Part shown: positions 35,817 through 44,694 of the stretch, piece by piece
How the letters are laid out: each line of letters opens with the position of its first letter
How positions within the stretch are numbered: the first letter of the stretch is position 1
Source: Roseiarcus sp050012775
Lineage (GTDB): Bacteria; Pseudomonadota; Alphaproteobacteria; Rhizobiales; Beijerinckiaceae
Assembly (NCBI GenBank): GCA_050012775.1
Contig: JBEKGN010000003.1
Span: forward strand, 124,001-188,000
Reading direction: 5' to 3'
DNA: 64,000 bases
Position numbers and translations under genes: made by a program
The notes under the pieces: model-generated
What the model was told of the DNA's origin: nothing
Databases searched by the model: none
What the model saw: the letters and a program-made list of their open reading frames with translations, nothing else

Positions 35817-38387
35817 TCACAGCTCCCTTAGAAACGCCGCTGGCTTCTGCCCGAGGATGCGCCAGGCGCCGATCATGCCCAGCCCGACCGTCAGCGCCAG
35901 CCCCGCCCCGGCCGCGGCGAGGGCCGGCGCCGGCGCGAAGACGAAATCGAAGCCCATGACCTCGACGACGACGACGTAAGCCGCGAGCGTTCCGGCGGCG
36001 ACGCCGAACGCCGCCGTCGCCGCGCCGAGCAGCGCGTATTCGATCAGAAACGTCGCGACGAGGCGCCCGCGCGTCGCGCCCAATATCTTCAGGATCACGG
36101 CGTCGGCGATGCGGGCGCGCCGATTGGCGGCGAGCGCGCCGGCCAGCACGAGAACCGAGGACGCCAGCGCGATCCCCGAGGCCGAGCGGATCGCCAGCGC
36201 CAATTTGGCCGTCAGCGCCTCGATCGTCTCCAGCGCGTCGCGCACCCGCACCGCCGAGACCGAGGGAAAATCGCGCGCCGCGGCTTTCATCACGGCGCCT
36301 TCGCCCGCCTCGCTCGGCAGCGCCGCGGTGACGAGAACCGTGTAGGGCGCGCCTTTGAACGTGGCGGGGGAAAAGACGAAGACGAAATTGATGGCGAAGC
36401 TTCGCCAGTTAACCTTACGTAGGTTGTAAATTGTCGCGGTGACATCGCGGCCGAGAACGTTGAGCGTGATCGCATCGCCGATTTTCAGGCCGAGCCCGTC
36501 GGCGACGCCCGCCTCGAGCGAGACGAGCGGCGGTCCCTGATAGCCGGCGTCCCACCAGCGGCCCGCGACGATTTGCGAACCCGCCGGCGGCGCGTCGGCG
36601 AAAGTGACGCCGCGATCGCCTTCGAGGACCCAGGCGACGCTCTCCTTGGCCTTGAAGCCTTCCGCCGGCGCGTCGCCGATCCTGACGATCCGGCCGCGCA
36701 TCATCGGCGCTTCGACGATTCTTGCTTGCGGCGCCTCGACGCTGAGAAAGCGGCGGAACGCGGCGATTTCGGCGCTGCGCACGTCGAGGAAATAGAAGCT
36801 CGGCGTCTCGCCGGGGCTGGCGCGCCGCAATTGGCCGCGAAGATTGGAATCGACCAGGGTCAGCGCGACGAGAACCGCCAGGCCGAGCCCGAGCGACAGA
36901 ACGACCGACGGGGTCAGGGCGCCGGGCCGGTGAAGATTGGCGATCGCCATGCGCCAGGCGACGGACCGAACGCGCGGCGCCCGGCGCGCCAGCGCCATCG
37001 CGCCGAGCGCGACGAGGCGCAGCGCCGACAAGGCGAGCGCCGTCGCGACGACGACGACGATCGCCACCGTGCGCTGCGGGCTGGCGAGGACCGCCGCGCC
37101 GGCGAGCGTCGCGCCGCCGAGCGCCGCGGCGGCGAGATAGCGAAGGCGCGGCCGCGCGGGATGCGTCTCGACGAGGTCGCGAAACAGCTGAGACACCGGG
37201 ATGTCGTGGGCGCGCCCCAGCGGCGCGACGGCGAAGGTCAGCGCCGTCAGCAAGCCGTAAAGCGCGCCGAGCGCCAGTTCGCCCGGGTAGATCGCCGGCG
37301 CGAGCGGCAACGGCAGAAGGTAAGCGAAGAGCGCCGCGACGGCGAAGGGCGTCGCCGCCCCGATCGCCAGCCCCGCGCCGATTCCGATCAGCGCTGCGGC
37401 GAGAAATTCGACCAGCGCCAGGGCGACGACCGCGCCGCCGCTCGCCCCCAGCGCCTTGAGGATCGCCAAGGTCGCGCGCTTGCGCTCGACGAAGCCTTGC
37501 GCCGCGTTGGCGACGCCGACGCCGCCGACGACGAGCGAGATCAAGCCGACGAGCGCGAGGAATTCGCCGAAGCGGTCGAGGTCGCGCGAAAAGTCCGGGG
37601 AGACGTTCGATCGCGATCGCGCTTCCCAACCCGCCTCGGGGAACGCCGCCTTCGCTTCGTCGAGAAACGTCTTGACGGCGGCCTCGTTGGGCGGCGCGCC
37701 GCCGGCGCCCAGGAGCACGCGCGTCGTCCAACGGACGAGGGAGCCCGGCTGGACGAGGCCGCTCGCGCGCAGCGCGTCCTGCGAAATGAGCGCGCGCGGG
37801 CCGAGGCCGATCCCCGCAGCCAGGCGGTCCGGTTCGGAAATCAGTTTGGCGCGAATCTCGATGCGCGCCGCGCCGAGATCGAACGTGTCGCCGATCTTGA
37901 GATCGAGCCGGTCGAGCAGCGCCTCCTCGACCGCCGCGCCATAGCGATCCTCGCGCCGCGCCAGCGCCGCGCCGGGCGCCATCGCGGGCTCGAAAACCGC
38001 CTGACCGAGCCGCGGCCAGGATTCGTCGACCGCCTTGATCTCGACCAGACTCGCCTCGCCCGCGCCGTTGCGCGCCATCGCGCGCATCGTGGCGATGGTC
38101 GAGAGGTCGCCGCGACGCAGCAGGAACGCGCGCTCCTCGGGAGCGAGTTCGCGATGGATCAGCGAAAACGAGGCGTCGCCGCCCAGAATCGTCCGGCCGT
38201 CGCGCGCCAGTCCGTCGTTGAGCGCGCGCGCGAGCGAATTGACCGCGACGATCGCCGCCACGCCCAGCGCGATGCAGATCAGGAAAATGCGCAAGCCGGC
38301 GAGCCCGCCGCGCAAATCGCGAAACGCGAAGCGCGCGAGGGCGAGGCGCGCGCCTCGTCGTGGCGGCGGGGAAAGCGCCTCGCTCAT
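35817..38387 (-). CDS. ABC transporter permease, YbbP/FtsX-like
   Basis: An 856-residue protein with ten or so membrane helices. Two FtsX/MacB-type permease blocks (about 260-400 and 735-850) flank large periplasmic parts. LSLVVGGVGVANAAQGFVER and VILKILGATRGRLVATFLIE are typical FtsX-family segments. ATG at 38387 overlaps the upstream ATPase gene by 4 bp, so they form a pair. With the divergent arylesterase gene this matches the ybbAP-tesA arrangement of other proteobacteria. Transport substrate unknown; lipid or lipoprotein export is a guess from the superfamily. Confidence 0.9.
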   Translation of the reverse strand: MSEALSPPPRRGARLALARFAFRDLRGGLAGLRIFLICIALGVAAIVAVNSLARALNDGLARDGRTILGGDASFSLIHRELAPEERAFLLRRGDLSTIATMRAMARNGAGEASLVEIKAVDESWPRLGQAVFEPAMAPGAALARREDRYGAAVEEALLDRLDLKIGDTFDLGAARIEIRAKLISEPDRLAAGIGLGPRALISQDALRASGLVQPGSLVRWTTRVLLGAGGAPPNEAAVKTFLDEAKAAFPEAGWEARSRSNVSPDFSRDLDRFGEFLALVGLISLVVGGVGVANAAQGFVERKRATLAILKALGASGGAVVALALVEFLAAALIGIGAGLAIGAATPFAVAALFAYLLPLPLAPAIYPGELALGALYGLLTALTFAVAPLGRAHDIPVSQLFRDLVETHPARPRLRYLAAAALGGATLAGAAVLASPQRTVAIVVVVATALALSALRLVALGAMALARRAPRVRSVAWRMAIANLHRPGALTPSVVLSLGLGLAVLVALTLVDSNLRGQLRRASPGETPSFYFLDVRSAEIAAFRRFLSVEAPQARIVEAPMMRGRIVRIGDAPAEGFKAKESVAWVLEGDRGVTFADAPPAGSQIVAGRWWDAGYQGPPLVSLEAGVADGLGLKIGDAITLNVLGRDVTATIYNLRKVNWRSFAINFVFVFSPATFKGAPYTVLVTAALPSEAGEGAVMKAAARDFPSVSAVRVRDALETIEALTAKLALAIRSASGIALASSVLVLAGALAANRRARIADAVILKILGATRGRLVATFLIEYALLGAATAAFGVAAGTLAAYVVVVEVMGFDFVFAPAPALAAAGAGLALTVGLGMIGAWRILGQKPAAFLREL

Positions 38388-39073
38388 GCGCTCGCCGGGG
38401 CGGGGGCCTCGAGGACGCCCGAACGCATGCGCAGCGTTCGATCGCAGCGCGCGGCGAGGGCGGGATCATGGGTGACGAGCGCCAGGGTCGCGCCGCGCCG
38501 CGAGGGAACGTCGAACAGCAGATCGATGATCGCGCGCCCGGTGGCTTCGTCGAGATTGCCCGTCGGCTCGTCGGCGATGAGCAGCGACGGCCGCGGCGCC
38601 AGCGCCCGCGCCAGCGCGACGCGCTGCTGCTCGCCGCCCGAAAGCTGAGCGGGGTAATGGCTTTGCCGCTCGGAGAGCCCCACCAGCGCCAATTCCACGC
38701 CGGCGCGCTCGAAAGCGTCGGGCGCGCCGGCGAGCTCCAGCGGCGCGGCGACGTTCTCGAGCGCAGTCATCGTCGGGATCAGATGAAAGGACTGGAAGAC
38801 GATGCCGATCCGCGCGCCGCGGAATCGCGCCAGCGCGTCCTCGCTCATGGACTGGATGGCGACGCCGTCGATGAGGATGGAGCCGCTGTCCGGCCTTTCC
38901 AGGCCGGCCATGGTCATCAGCAGCGTCGATTTGCCAGAGCCGGAGGCGCCGACGAGGCCGACCGCCTCGCCCTTGTCGATTGTCAGATTGATCCGGCGCA
39001 ATATATGCACCCTGGCCGCGCCTTCGCCGAGGCTCAAGTCGACGTCGCGCAATTCGATCGCAGGAGCCGTCAT
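38384..39073 (-). CDS. ABC transporter ATP-binding protein, YbbA/LolD-like
   Basis: A 229-residue ATPase. Walker A GASGSGKST (about 42-50), Q-loop FQSFHLIPTM, signature LSGGEQQRVALARAL (about 138-152), Walker B LLIADEPTGNLD and the H-loop VTHDP are complete. The MacB/LolD/YbbA subfamily is shown by A-D-E-P-T-G-N-L-D. ATG at 39073 was chosen because it leads straight into MTAPAIELRDVDLS. Its stop overlaps the start of the permease gene. The divergent tesA start is only one base away. Confidence 0.93.
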   Translation of the reverse strand: MTAPAIELRDVDLSLGEGAARVHILRRINLTIDKGEAVGLVGASGSGKSTLLMTMAGLERPDSGSILIDGVAIQSMSEDALARFRGARIGIVFQSFHLIPTMTALENVAAPLELAGAPDAFERAGVELALVGLSERQSHYPAQLSGGEQQRVALARALAPRPSLLIADEPTGNLDEATGRAIIDLLFDVPSRRGATLALVTHDPALAARCDRTLRMRSGVLEAPAPASA

Positions 39074-39074
39074 C

Positions 39075-39764
39075 GTGAAGAGATTCCTTCGGCTGGAGAA
39101 CGCCACATATGGGCATTCGCGCATCCGCGTCCAGGTTTTCGCGCTGGCGCGAGCGGGGGTTCTCTTGGCGGCGCTCGGCCTCGGCGCCGCGTCGGCCGAG
39201 ACGCGCCCGCTGCGGGTCGTCGCCCTCGGCGACAGCCTGACCGCCGGCTACGGGCTGCCGCCGGGCGAGGCGTTTCCCGACGCCCTCGCGCGCGCCCTGA
39301 AGGCCCGCGGCTGGGACGTCGAGGTCGCCAACGCCGGCGTCTCCGGCGAGACCGCCGCCGATGGGCTCGCGCGTTACGATTGGAGCGTGCCGGAGGGCAC
39401 GGACGCGCTGATCGTCGAACTTGGCGCCAACGACATGCTGCGCGGCCTCGATCCGGGAGCCGCCGAGACGGCGTTGGCGCAGATTCTCGAGCGGGCGCGC
39501 GCGGCCCATGTCGCGGTCCTGCTGATGGGCATGCGCGCGGCGCCCAATCTGGGCCTCGACTATCGCCGGCGGTTCGACGCGATCTATCCCGATCTCGCCA
39601 AGCGCTTCGGCGTCGCGCTCTATCCGTTCTTTCTCGACGGGGTGGCGGGCGATCCCAAGCTCAATCAAAGGGACGGATTGCACCCGACGCGCGACGGCGT
39701 CGCAAGAATCGTCGCCGCGATTCTGCCCACGGTCGAAGGCGTCCTGGCCGAGGTCAGGCCGTAG
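39075..39764 (+). CDS. tesA: Arylesterase / multifunctional acyl-CoA thioesterase I (SGNH)
   Basis: A 229-residue exported SGNH hydrolase. A signal-like segment runs to about residue 42 (VLLAALGLGAASAET), followed by the GDSLTAGYG block I with the catalytic Ser, GANDMLRG (block III) and DGLHPTRDGV (block V with Asp and His). The GTG at 39075 is the first start after the divergent ATPase start, leaving a single base between them. TesA hydrolyses acyl esters or acyl-CoA in the periplasm. It is divergently coupled to the YbbA/YbbP-like genes. Confidence 0.88.
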   Translation: MKRFLRLENATYGHSRIRVQVFALARAGVLLAALGLGAASAETRPLRVVALGDSLTAGYGLPPGEAFPDALARALKARGWDVEVANAGVSGETAADGLARYDWSVPEGTDALIVELGANDMLRGLDPGAAETALAQILERARAAHVAVLLMGMRAAPNLGLDYRRRFDAIYPDLAKRFGVALYPFFLDGVAGDPKLNQRDGLHPTRDGVARIVAAILPTVEGVLAEVRP

Positions 39765-39951
39765 CGCGCGAAAGGCGGCGCCGGCTCGGCGGCGCGGACG
39801 CGCCCGAGGAAAAATCTTGCGGGCGCCCCGACTTTACGTTTGAGCCGCCCGCCTGCGGCGCTCTTGCGCGCAGGCGCGGCTTTGCTTTAGCAACGTCGCG
39901 CGAGCGGCGCGTCGCGGATCGGCGCGCCGGTTCAGGAAAGGTTTGCCGCCC

Positions 39952-40815
39952 ATGTCCGCCGCGCGCCACATCTTGACGTTGTCCTGCGCCAACCGCCCCG
40001 GAATCGTCGCCAAGGTTTCCACGGCCCTGTTCGAGGGCGGGTTCAACATCCTCGAAGCCCAGCAGTTCGACGACACCGAGACCGGCGTCTTCTTCATGCG
40101 CGTGGCGTTCAACGGCGCCGACGAAAAGGCCGACGTCGCCGCGTTGCGCGCCGAGTTCGCCCAAATCGCCGCCGCGCTGAAGATGACGTGGTCGATCCGC
40201 GCCGAGAACGAAAAGAAGCGTGTGGCGCTGCTCGTTTCGCGCTTCGACCATTGCCTCGTCGACCTGCTCTACCGCTGGCGCAGCGGCGAACTGGCGATGG
40301 ACATCGTCGCGATCATCGCCAATTATCCCCGCGACGCATACGACCATATCGATTTCGACGAAATCCCGTTTCACTATCTGCCGGTCACCAAGCCCACGAA
40401 GATGGAGCAGGAGGCGCAGGTCTGGGGGGTCGTGCGCGATTCGAAGGCCGACGTCGTCGTTCTCGCGCGCTATATGCAGATTCTCTCTGACGGGCTCGCC
40501 GCCAAGATGCAGGGGCGCTGCATCAACATCCACCATTCGTTCCTGCCCGGCTTCAAGGGCGCCAAGCCCTATCACCAGGCGCACGCGCGCGGCGTGAAGC
40601 TGATCGGCGCCACCGCGCATTTCGTCACGTCCGACCTCGACGAAGGCCCGATCATCGAGCAGGACGTCGAGCGCATCAGCCATCGCGACACGCCCGAGGA
40701 TCTCGTGCGCAAGGGCCGCGACATCGAACGGCGCGTGCTCGCGCGCGCGCTCGCCTATCACCTCGAGGATCGCGTGCTGCTCAACCGCGGCAAGACGGTG
40801 GTGTTTTCGGGCTGA
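39952..40815 (+). CDS. purU: Formyltetrahydrofolate deformylase
   Basis: A 287-residue enzyme. An N-terminal ACT domain (about 1-85: ILTLSCANRPGIVAKVST) is followed by a formyltransferase-fold hydrolase with INIHHSFLPGFKGAKPYHQA and the catalytic Asp in TSDLDEGPII. It releases formate from 10-formyl-THF, adjusting the one-carbon pool. AGGAAAGG precedes the ATG. It is encoded alone. Confidence 0.95.
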   Translation: MSAARHILTLSCANRPGIVAKVSTALFEGGFNILEAQQFDDTETGVFFMRVAFNGADEKADVAALRAEFAQIAAALKMTWSIRAENEKKRVALLVSRFDHCLVDLLYRWRSGELAMDIVAIIANYPRDAYDHIDFDEIPFHYLPVTKPTKMEQEAQVWGVVRDSKADVVVLARYMQILSDGLAAKMQGRCINIHHSFLPGFKGAKPYHQAHARGVKLIGATAHFVTSDLDEGPIIEQDVERISHRDTPEDLVRKGRDIERRVLARALAYHLEDRVLLNRGKTVVFSG

Positions 40816-40855
40816 GCGGCGGGCGCGCCATCAGGCCTAGACGATCCCCGGCGGA

Positions 40856-41266
40856 TCACTTCTTCGCGCGCTTGGCCGCGGGTTGTTTCGCGGCGCGGAC
40901 GGCCTTTTTGGCGACCGTCTTCTTCACCGCGGTCTTTCTCGCCGCCGTCCTTCTCGCCGCAGGCTTGGCGGCGGCCTTCGGCTCGGGCAGCTTCTTCGCC
41001 CGCGCATGCTTGACATGGATGCGCTCGATGCTGCGCGTGGGAGCATGCTCCTGCGCCCATGCCAGCGCGGTCTCGAACGGAGCCGGCGCCGTGTAGAGCA
41101 GCTGATGATTGAGCATGCCGGTGTTCTCGTCTTGCCAGAAGTAGGTCACCGAGCTCTCGGGTTGATCGTCGACGTACGAAGTGTACACGACCAAGCAAGG
41201 CGGAGACGGGATGAAGACGTCGAGATCGCCAATTCCGACACTCGTCCAGGAAAGCAGCGTCGCCAT
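40856..41266 (-). CDS. Small protein with histone-H1-like Lys/Ala tail
   Basis: A 136-residue protein in two parts. Residues 1-85 form a compact domain (MATLLSWTSVGIGDLDVFIP, with FWQDENTGMLNHQLLY) that I do not recognise. From about 87 on comes a Lys/Ala/Arg-rich tail (KKLPEPKAAAKPAARRTAAR and onward) of the type seen in histone H1-like or AlgP-like proteins, suggesting nucleic-acid binding. It lies between purU and an LssY-domain gene, convergent with the former. A GGAGGAA box stands just before the ATG. Function unknown. Confidence 0.7.
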   Translation of the reverse strand: MATLLSWTSVGIGDLDVFIPSPPCLVVYTSYVDDQPESSVTYFWQDENTGMLNHQLLYTAPAPFETALAWAQEHAPTRSIERIHVKHARAKKLPEPKAAAKPAARRTAARKTAVKKTVAKKAVRAAKQPAAKRAKK

Positions 41267-41475
41267 GCGAGTTCCTCCATTCTCATGCGAGCGGACGCGG
41301 TCATAGGACGCGTCCGCCGCGTCTTGTCATGTGTGATCGAAGCGCGCCCTCAATGGTTGCGTTGGGTCAATAATGTCGAAAAAATCGCTTGCGGCGGCGA
41401 GGCCTTAGCCGATCGGCTCGGCGGAAAGTGGAGAATGCCCGAGCGCGCCGGAGCGTCGGAGGGCGCGAGGGCGCC

Positions 41476-42297
41476 TCAAGGCGGCCGCCGCCACAACCAT
41501 GCCGCCCAGGCGAACAGGCTGTTCTTGGCTCGCACGGCCGGCGGGCTGTCGAGGACGACCGGCGCGCCGGCGCTGGCTCGGCAATTCTCGGAGAGGCGCG
41601 AAACGACGATTTCGCCGTCGGTGAAATAGGGATCGCCGCCGCCGTTGCGGGCGAACAGCGTCGGGCCGACGCCGCTCACCAAATAGGACGCCTCGACGAG
41701 GCCGGCGCCGGCGAGATCGACGGAGAGGAGATCGCGCTCCGCGTCGATGTCGGGCGCGACGTGATGCGTCACCTGGCCGGTGAAATGGCTGACGCCGACG
41801 CTGCGATCGAAAGTCGCCGCGCCGAGCCAGACGGCCAAGCCGGCGTCGCCGGCGTCGAGAACCTGCCAGAAGCGCACGTGGTGGCGCGTGCTCGGGCTCG
41901 TCCCGGAGGGTTTTTGAAACGCCAGGTCTTGTCGGCGCCCTTCGTAGAAGAGGTCGCTGACCGGCGCCGTCGGGTAGGCGCGACGCAGCAGCACGCTGCC
42001 GGTGATCCGCGCGCTCGAGCGCCACGTCACGGCATCGGCGGGGCGCCAGCCCGCCGCGCGCATCGCGCAGACGATATCCTCGCGCCGGCCCTCCAGGCCG
42101 ACGTTGAGCGCGTCGCCGGGTATTCCGAGCGAAGTCGCCGTCGTCATCGCCTTGTCGGCCAGACCCCTCTGATGCTCGTAATGCCGCCACAGCTCCGGCG
42201 CGAGCCCGTAGGCGATCGAGAAATAGAAGGCCGCGGCGACGACGATCGCGGCGAAAGCCCGGCGCGCCGCGGCGAGAATGAACGGGTTCGGCGACAT
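41476..42297 (-). CDS. LssY C-terminal domain protein
   Basis: A 273-residue protein with one N-terminal membrane helix (about 8-30). The rest matches the LssY C-terminal domain: GIPGDALNVGLEGRREDIVC, then WRPADAVTWRSS, then FYEGRRQDLAFQKPSG and HHVRFWQV. The domain is found in Legionella type-I-secretion-linked LssY and in many proteobacterial membrane proteins, with unknown biochemical role. It is divergent from ndvA. The C-terminus ends in WAAWLWRRPP, possibly a second membrane contact. Confidence 0.8.
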   Translation of the reverse strand: MSPNPFILAAARRAFAAIVVAAAFYFSIAYGLAPELWRHYEHQRGLADKAMTTATSLGIPGDALNVGLEGRREDIVCAMRAAGWRPADAVTWRSSARITGSVLLRRAYPTAPVSDLFYEGRRQDLAFQKPSGTSPSTRHHVRFWQVLDAGDAGLAVWLGAATFDRSVGVSHFTGQVTHHVAPDIDAERDLLSVDLAGAGLVEASYLVSGVGPTLFARNGGGDPYFTDGEIVVSRLSENCRASAGAPVVLDSPPAVRAKNSLFAWAAWLWRRPP

Positions 42298-42400
42298 AGG
42301 CCGTGATTTTGCGGGCGCGTTCGCCTAAAAGCAATCGGTTCGGCTCGCCGCGATCCCGAGGGGCGACGAGACCCCGTCTTCGAGAACCGACCCGCCCGCC

Positions 42401-44173
42401 ATGTCCTTCTTGCGCCTTTACGCCCGCGTTCTCGCTCAGTTGCGGCCGGTCAAGGGTCTGGCGGGCGCGCTCGTCGTCGCCAATGTCGCCCTGGCTTCGG
42501 CGCAATTCGCCGAGCCGCTTCTCTACGGCAAGGTGATCGATCGTCTCGCGGGCGCGCAAGCGGCCGGCGCCGCGCCGCTTTGGGCGGACCTCGCGCCCTG
42601 GCTCGCCGCCTGGGCCGGCTTCGGCCTGTTCTCGATCGTCGCGGGCATTGGGGTCGCGCTGCATGCGGATCGGCTCGCCCATCGCCAGCGCGTCGGCGTG
42701 ATGGCGGCCTATTTCGAGCATGTGCTGCATTTGCCCATGAGCTTTCACGCGAGCGCCCATTCCGGGCGCCTGCTGAAGGTGATGATCGAGGGCTCCAACG
42801 GCATGTTCGGGGTCTGGCTGTCGTTCTTTCGCGAGCATTGCGCCGGCCTCGTCGCGCTCGTCGTGCTGCTGCCGCTGACCCTGCTGAAGAACTGGCGCCT
42901 CGGCGCGATTCTCATCGCGCTCGTCGTCGTCTTCGGCGCCGTGATGAATCTCGTCATACGGCGCACCGAAACGATGCAGGTCGCGGCGGACGAAGTGAGC
43001 GCGGATCTGGCGGAGCGCGTCTCCGACGTGCTCGGCAACCTGCCCGTCGTTCAGAGCTTCGCGCGGATCGAGGAGGAGGCGCGGGCGCTGCGCAATCTGA
43101 CCGACCGCCTGCTGAACGCGCAATTCCCCGTTCTCACCTGGTGGGCGCTGGCGAGCGTCGCCACGCGCTCCAGCGCGACGCTGGCGCTGTTGGCGATCTT
43201 TCTCACCGGCGTCTGGCTCGATATCCGGGGATTGACCACCATCGGCGAAATCGCGACCTTCATGGGCCTGGCGACGATGCTGATCGGCCGGCTCGAACAG
43301 ATCGTCGGCTTCGTCAATTTCCTGTTCGGCCAGGCGCCCAAGCTCGCTCAGTTCTTCGACGTGATCGACACCGCTTCGAGCGTCGTCGACCGCCCCGGCG
43401 CTGTCGCCGTCGGGCGTCTCGACGGCCACGTGCGCTTCGAATGCGTGTCGTTTTCCTACGGCGGCGGGCGCGACGCGGTGAGCGACATTTCGTTCGACGC
43501 GCCGGCGGGCCAAACCATCGCGCTGGTCGGCGCGACCGGCTCGGGAAAGTCGACGACGCTCGCCCTGCTGCACCGGGTCTACGATCCCTCGCGCGGGCGT
43601 GTCGCCATCGACGGCCGCGACATCCGCGAAATGACGCTTCGCTCGTTGCGGGACAATATCGGCGTGGTGTTCCAGGAGCCCTTCATTTTCGCGCGCTCGA
43701 TCGAGGAAAACCTTCGCATCGGCAAGCCCGACGCCACCCCGGCCGAAATCGCGCTGGCGCTCGAACGCGCCCAGGCGAGCGAATTCGTGCGCGATCAGCC
43801 GCGCGGCCTGGCGACGATCGTCGGCGAGCGGGGACGCAATCTTTCGGGGGGCGAACGCCAACGCCTCGCCATCGCGCGGGCGCTGCTCAAGGACCCGCCG
43901 ATCATGATCCTCGACGAGGCGACCAGCGCGCTCGACGCCGCCACCGAGCGGCAGTTGCAGCAGGCCCTGAACGCGGCGACGCACGGGCGGACGACCTTCG
44001 TCATCGCCCATCGCCTCGCCACCATTCGCAAGGCCGACCGCATCCTGGTGTTCGACAAGGGCGAGATCGTCGAGGCCGGAACCTTCGAGGCGCTCGTCGC
44101 CCAGGGCGGCGTCTTCGCGGGCCTCGCCAAGGCGCAATTCATGGATCGCGAGCGCGAGCCGGCGCCGCCGTAA
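42401..44173 (+). CDS. ndvA: Cyclic beta-1,2-glucan ABC exporter NdvA
   Basis: A 590-residue half-transporter with fused membrane and ATPase domains. The type I exporter membrane domain (about 1-320, six helices) is followed by an ABC domain with GATGSGKST (Walker A), FQEPFIFARSIEENLRIG (Q-loop), LSGGERQRLAIARALL (signature) and MILDEATSALD (Walker B). Length and the VFQEPFIFA motif fit NdvA/ChvA, the exporter of periplasmic cyclic glucans needed for osmoadaptation and host interaction. The matching synthase gene is not in the window. Confidence 0.9.
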   Translation: MSFLRLYARVLAQLRPVKGLAGALVVANVALASAQFAEPLLYGKVIDRLAGAQAAGAAPLWADLAPWLAAWAGFGLFSIVAGIGVALHADRLAHRQRVGVMAAYFEHVLHLPMSFHASAHSGRLLKVMIEGSNGMFGVWLSFFREHCAGLVALVVLLPLTLLKNWRLGAILIALVVVFGAVMNLVIRRTETMQVAADEVSADLAERVSDVLGNLPVVQSFARIEEEARALRNLTDRLLNAQFPVLTWWALASVATRSSATLALLAIFLTGVWLDIRGLTTIGEIATFMGLATMLIGRLEQIVGFVNFLFGQAPKLAQFFDVIDTASSVVDRPGAVAVGRLDGHVRFECVSFSYGGGRDAVSDISFDAPAGQTIALVGATGSGKSTTLALLHRVYDPSRGRVAIDGRDIREMTLRSLRDNIGVVFQEPFIFARSIEENLRIGKPDATPAEIALALERAQASEFVRDQPRGLATIVGERGRNLSGGERQRLAIARALLKDPPIMILDEATSALDAATERQLQQALNAATHGRTTFVIAHRLATIRKADRILVFDKGEIVEAGTFEALVAQGGVFAGLAKAQFMDREREPAPP

Positions 44174-44258
44174 CAAACCGCGCGCGCGGGGCGAACGGCG
44201 GGCGAGCGTTCCCAGACAAGGGATCGCCTGATAGATTGTTCCCCGTGGAGACGAGCCG

Positions 44259-44660
44259 ATGAAGCAGGAAGCCTTTCCCGTGACGCACACCGAGGCGGAG
44301 TGGCGCGCGCTGCTCAGCCCGGAGCAATACGCTGTTATGCGCGAGCACGGCACCGAGCGGGCGGGAAGCTGCGCGCTCAATTATGAAAAGCGCGCCGGCG
44401 TCTTTTCCTGCGCGGGCTGCGGCCAGCCCCTGTTCGAAGCGGCGACCAAGTTCGACAGCGGCACCGGCTGGCCGAGTTTCAACGATCCTGTCCCGGGATC
44501 GGTGGAGACGACGGTCGACCGCAGCTGGGGCATGACGCGCACCGAGGTGCATTGCGCGCGCTGCGGCTCGCATCTCGGCCATGTCTTCCCCGACGGCCCG
44601 CCGCCGACGCATCTGCGCTATTGCATCAACGGCGTGGCGACGAATTTCACCCCGGCTTGA
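44259..44660 (+). CDS. msrB: Peptide methionine-(R)-S-oxide reductase
   Basis: A 133-residue MsrB that reduces methionine-R-sulfoxide in proteins. The zinc Cys pairs are in FSCAGCGQPLF and VHCARCGSHLGH; the catalytic Cys is in LRYCINGVATNF. GTGWPSFNDPVPGSV is the substrate-loop signature. Unlike proteins fused to MsrA this is a stand-alone domain. It is followed 34 bp later by hemH. Confidence 0.96.
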   Translation: MKQEAFPVTHTEAEWRALLSPEQYAVMREHGTERAGSCALNYEKRAGVFSCAGCGQPLFEAATKFDSGTGWPSFNDPVPGSVETTVDRSWGMTRTEVHCARCGSHLGHVFPDGPPPTHLRYCINGVATNFTPA

Positions 44661-44694
44661 CGCCGAGCTTCACGCGAAATCGAGGGTAGCTCCC

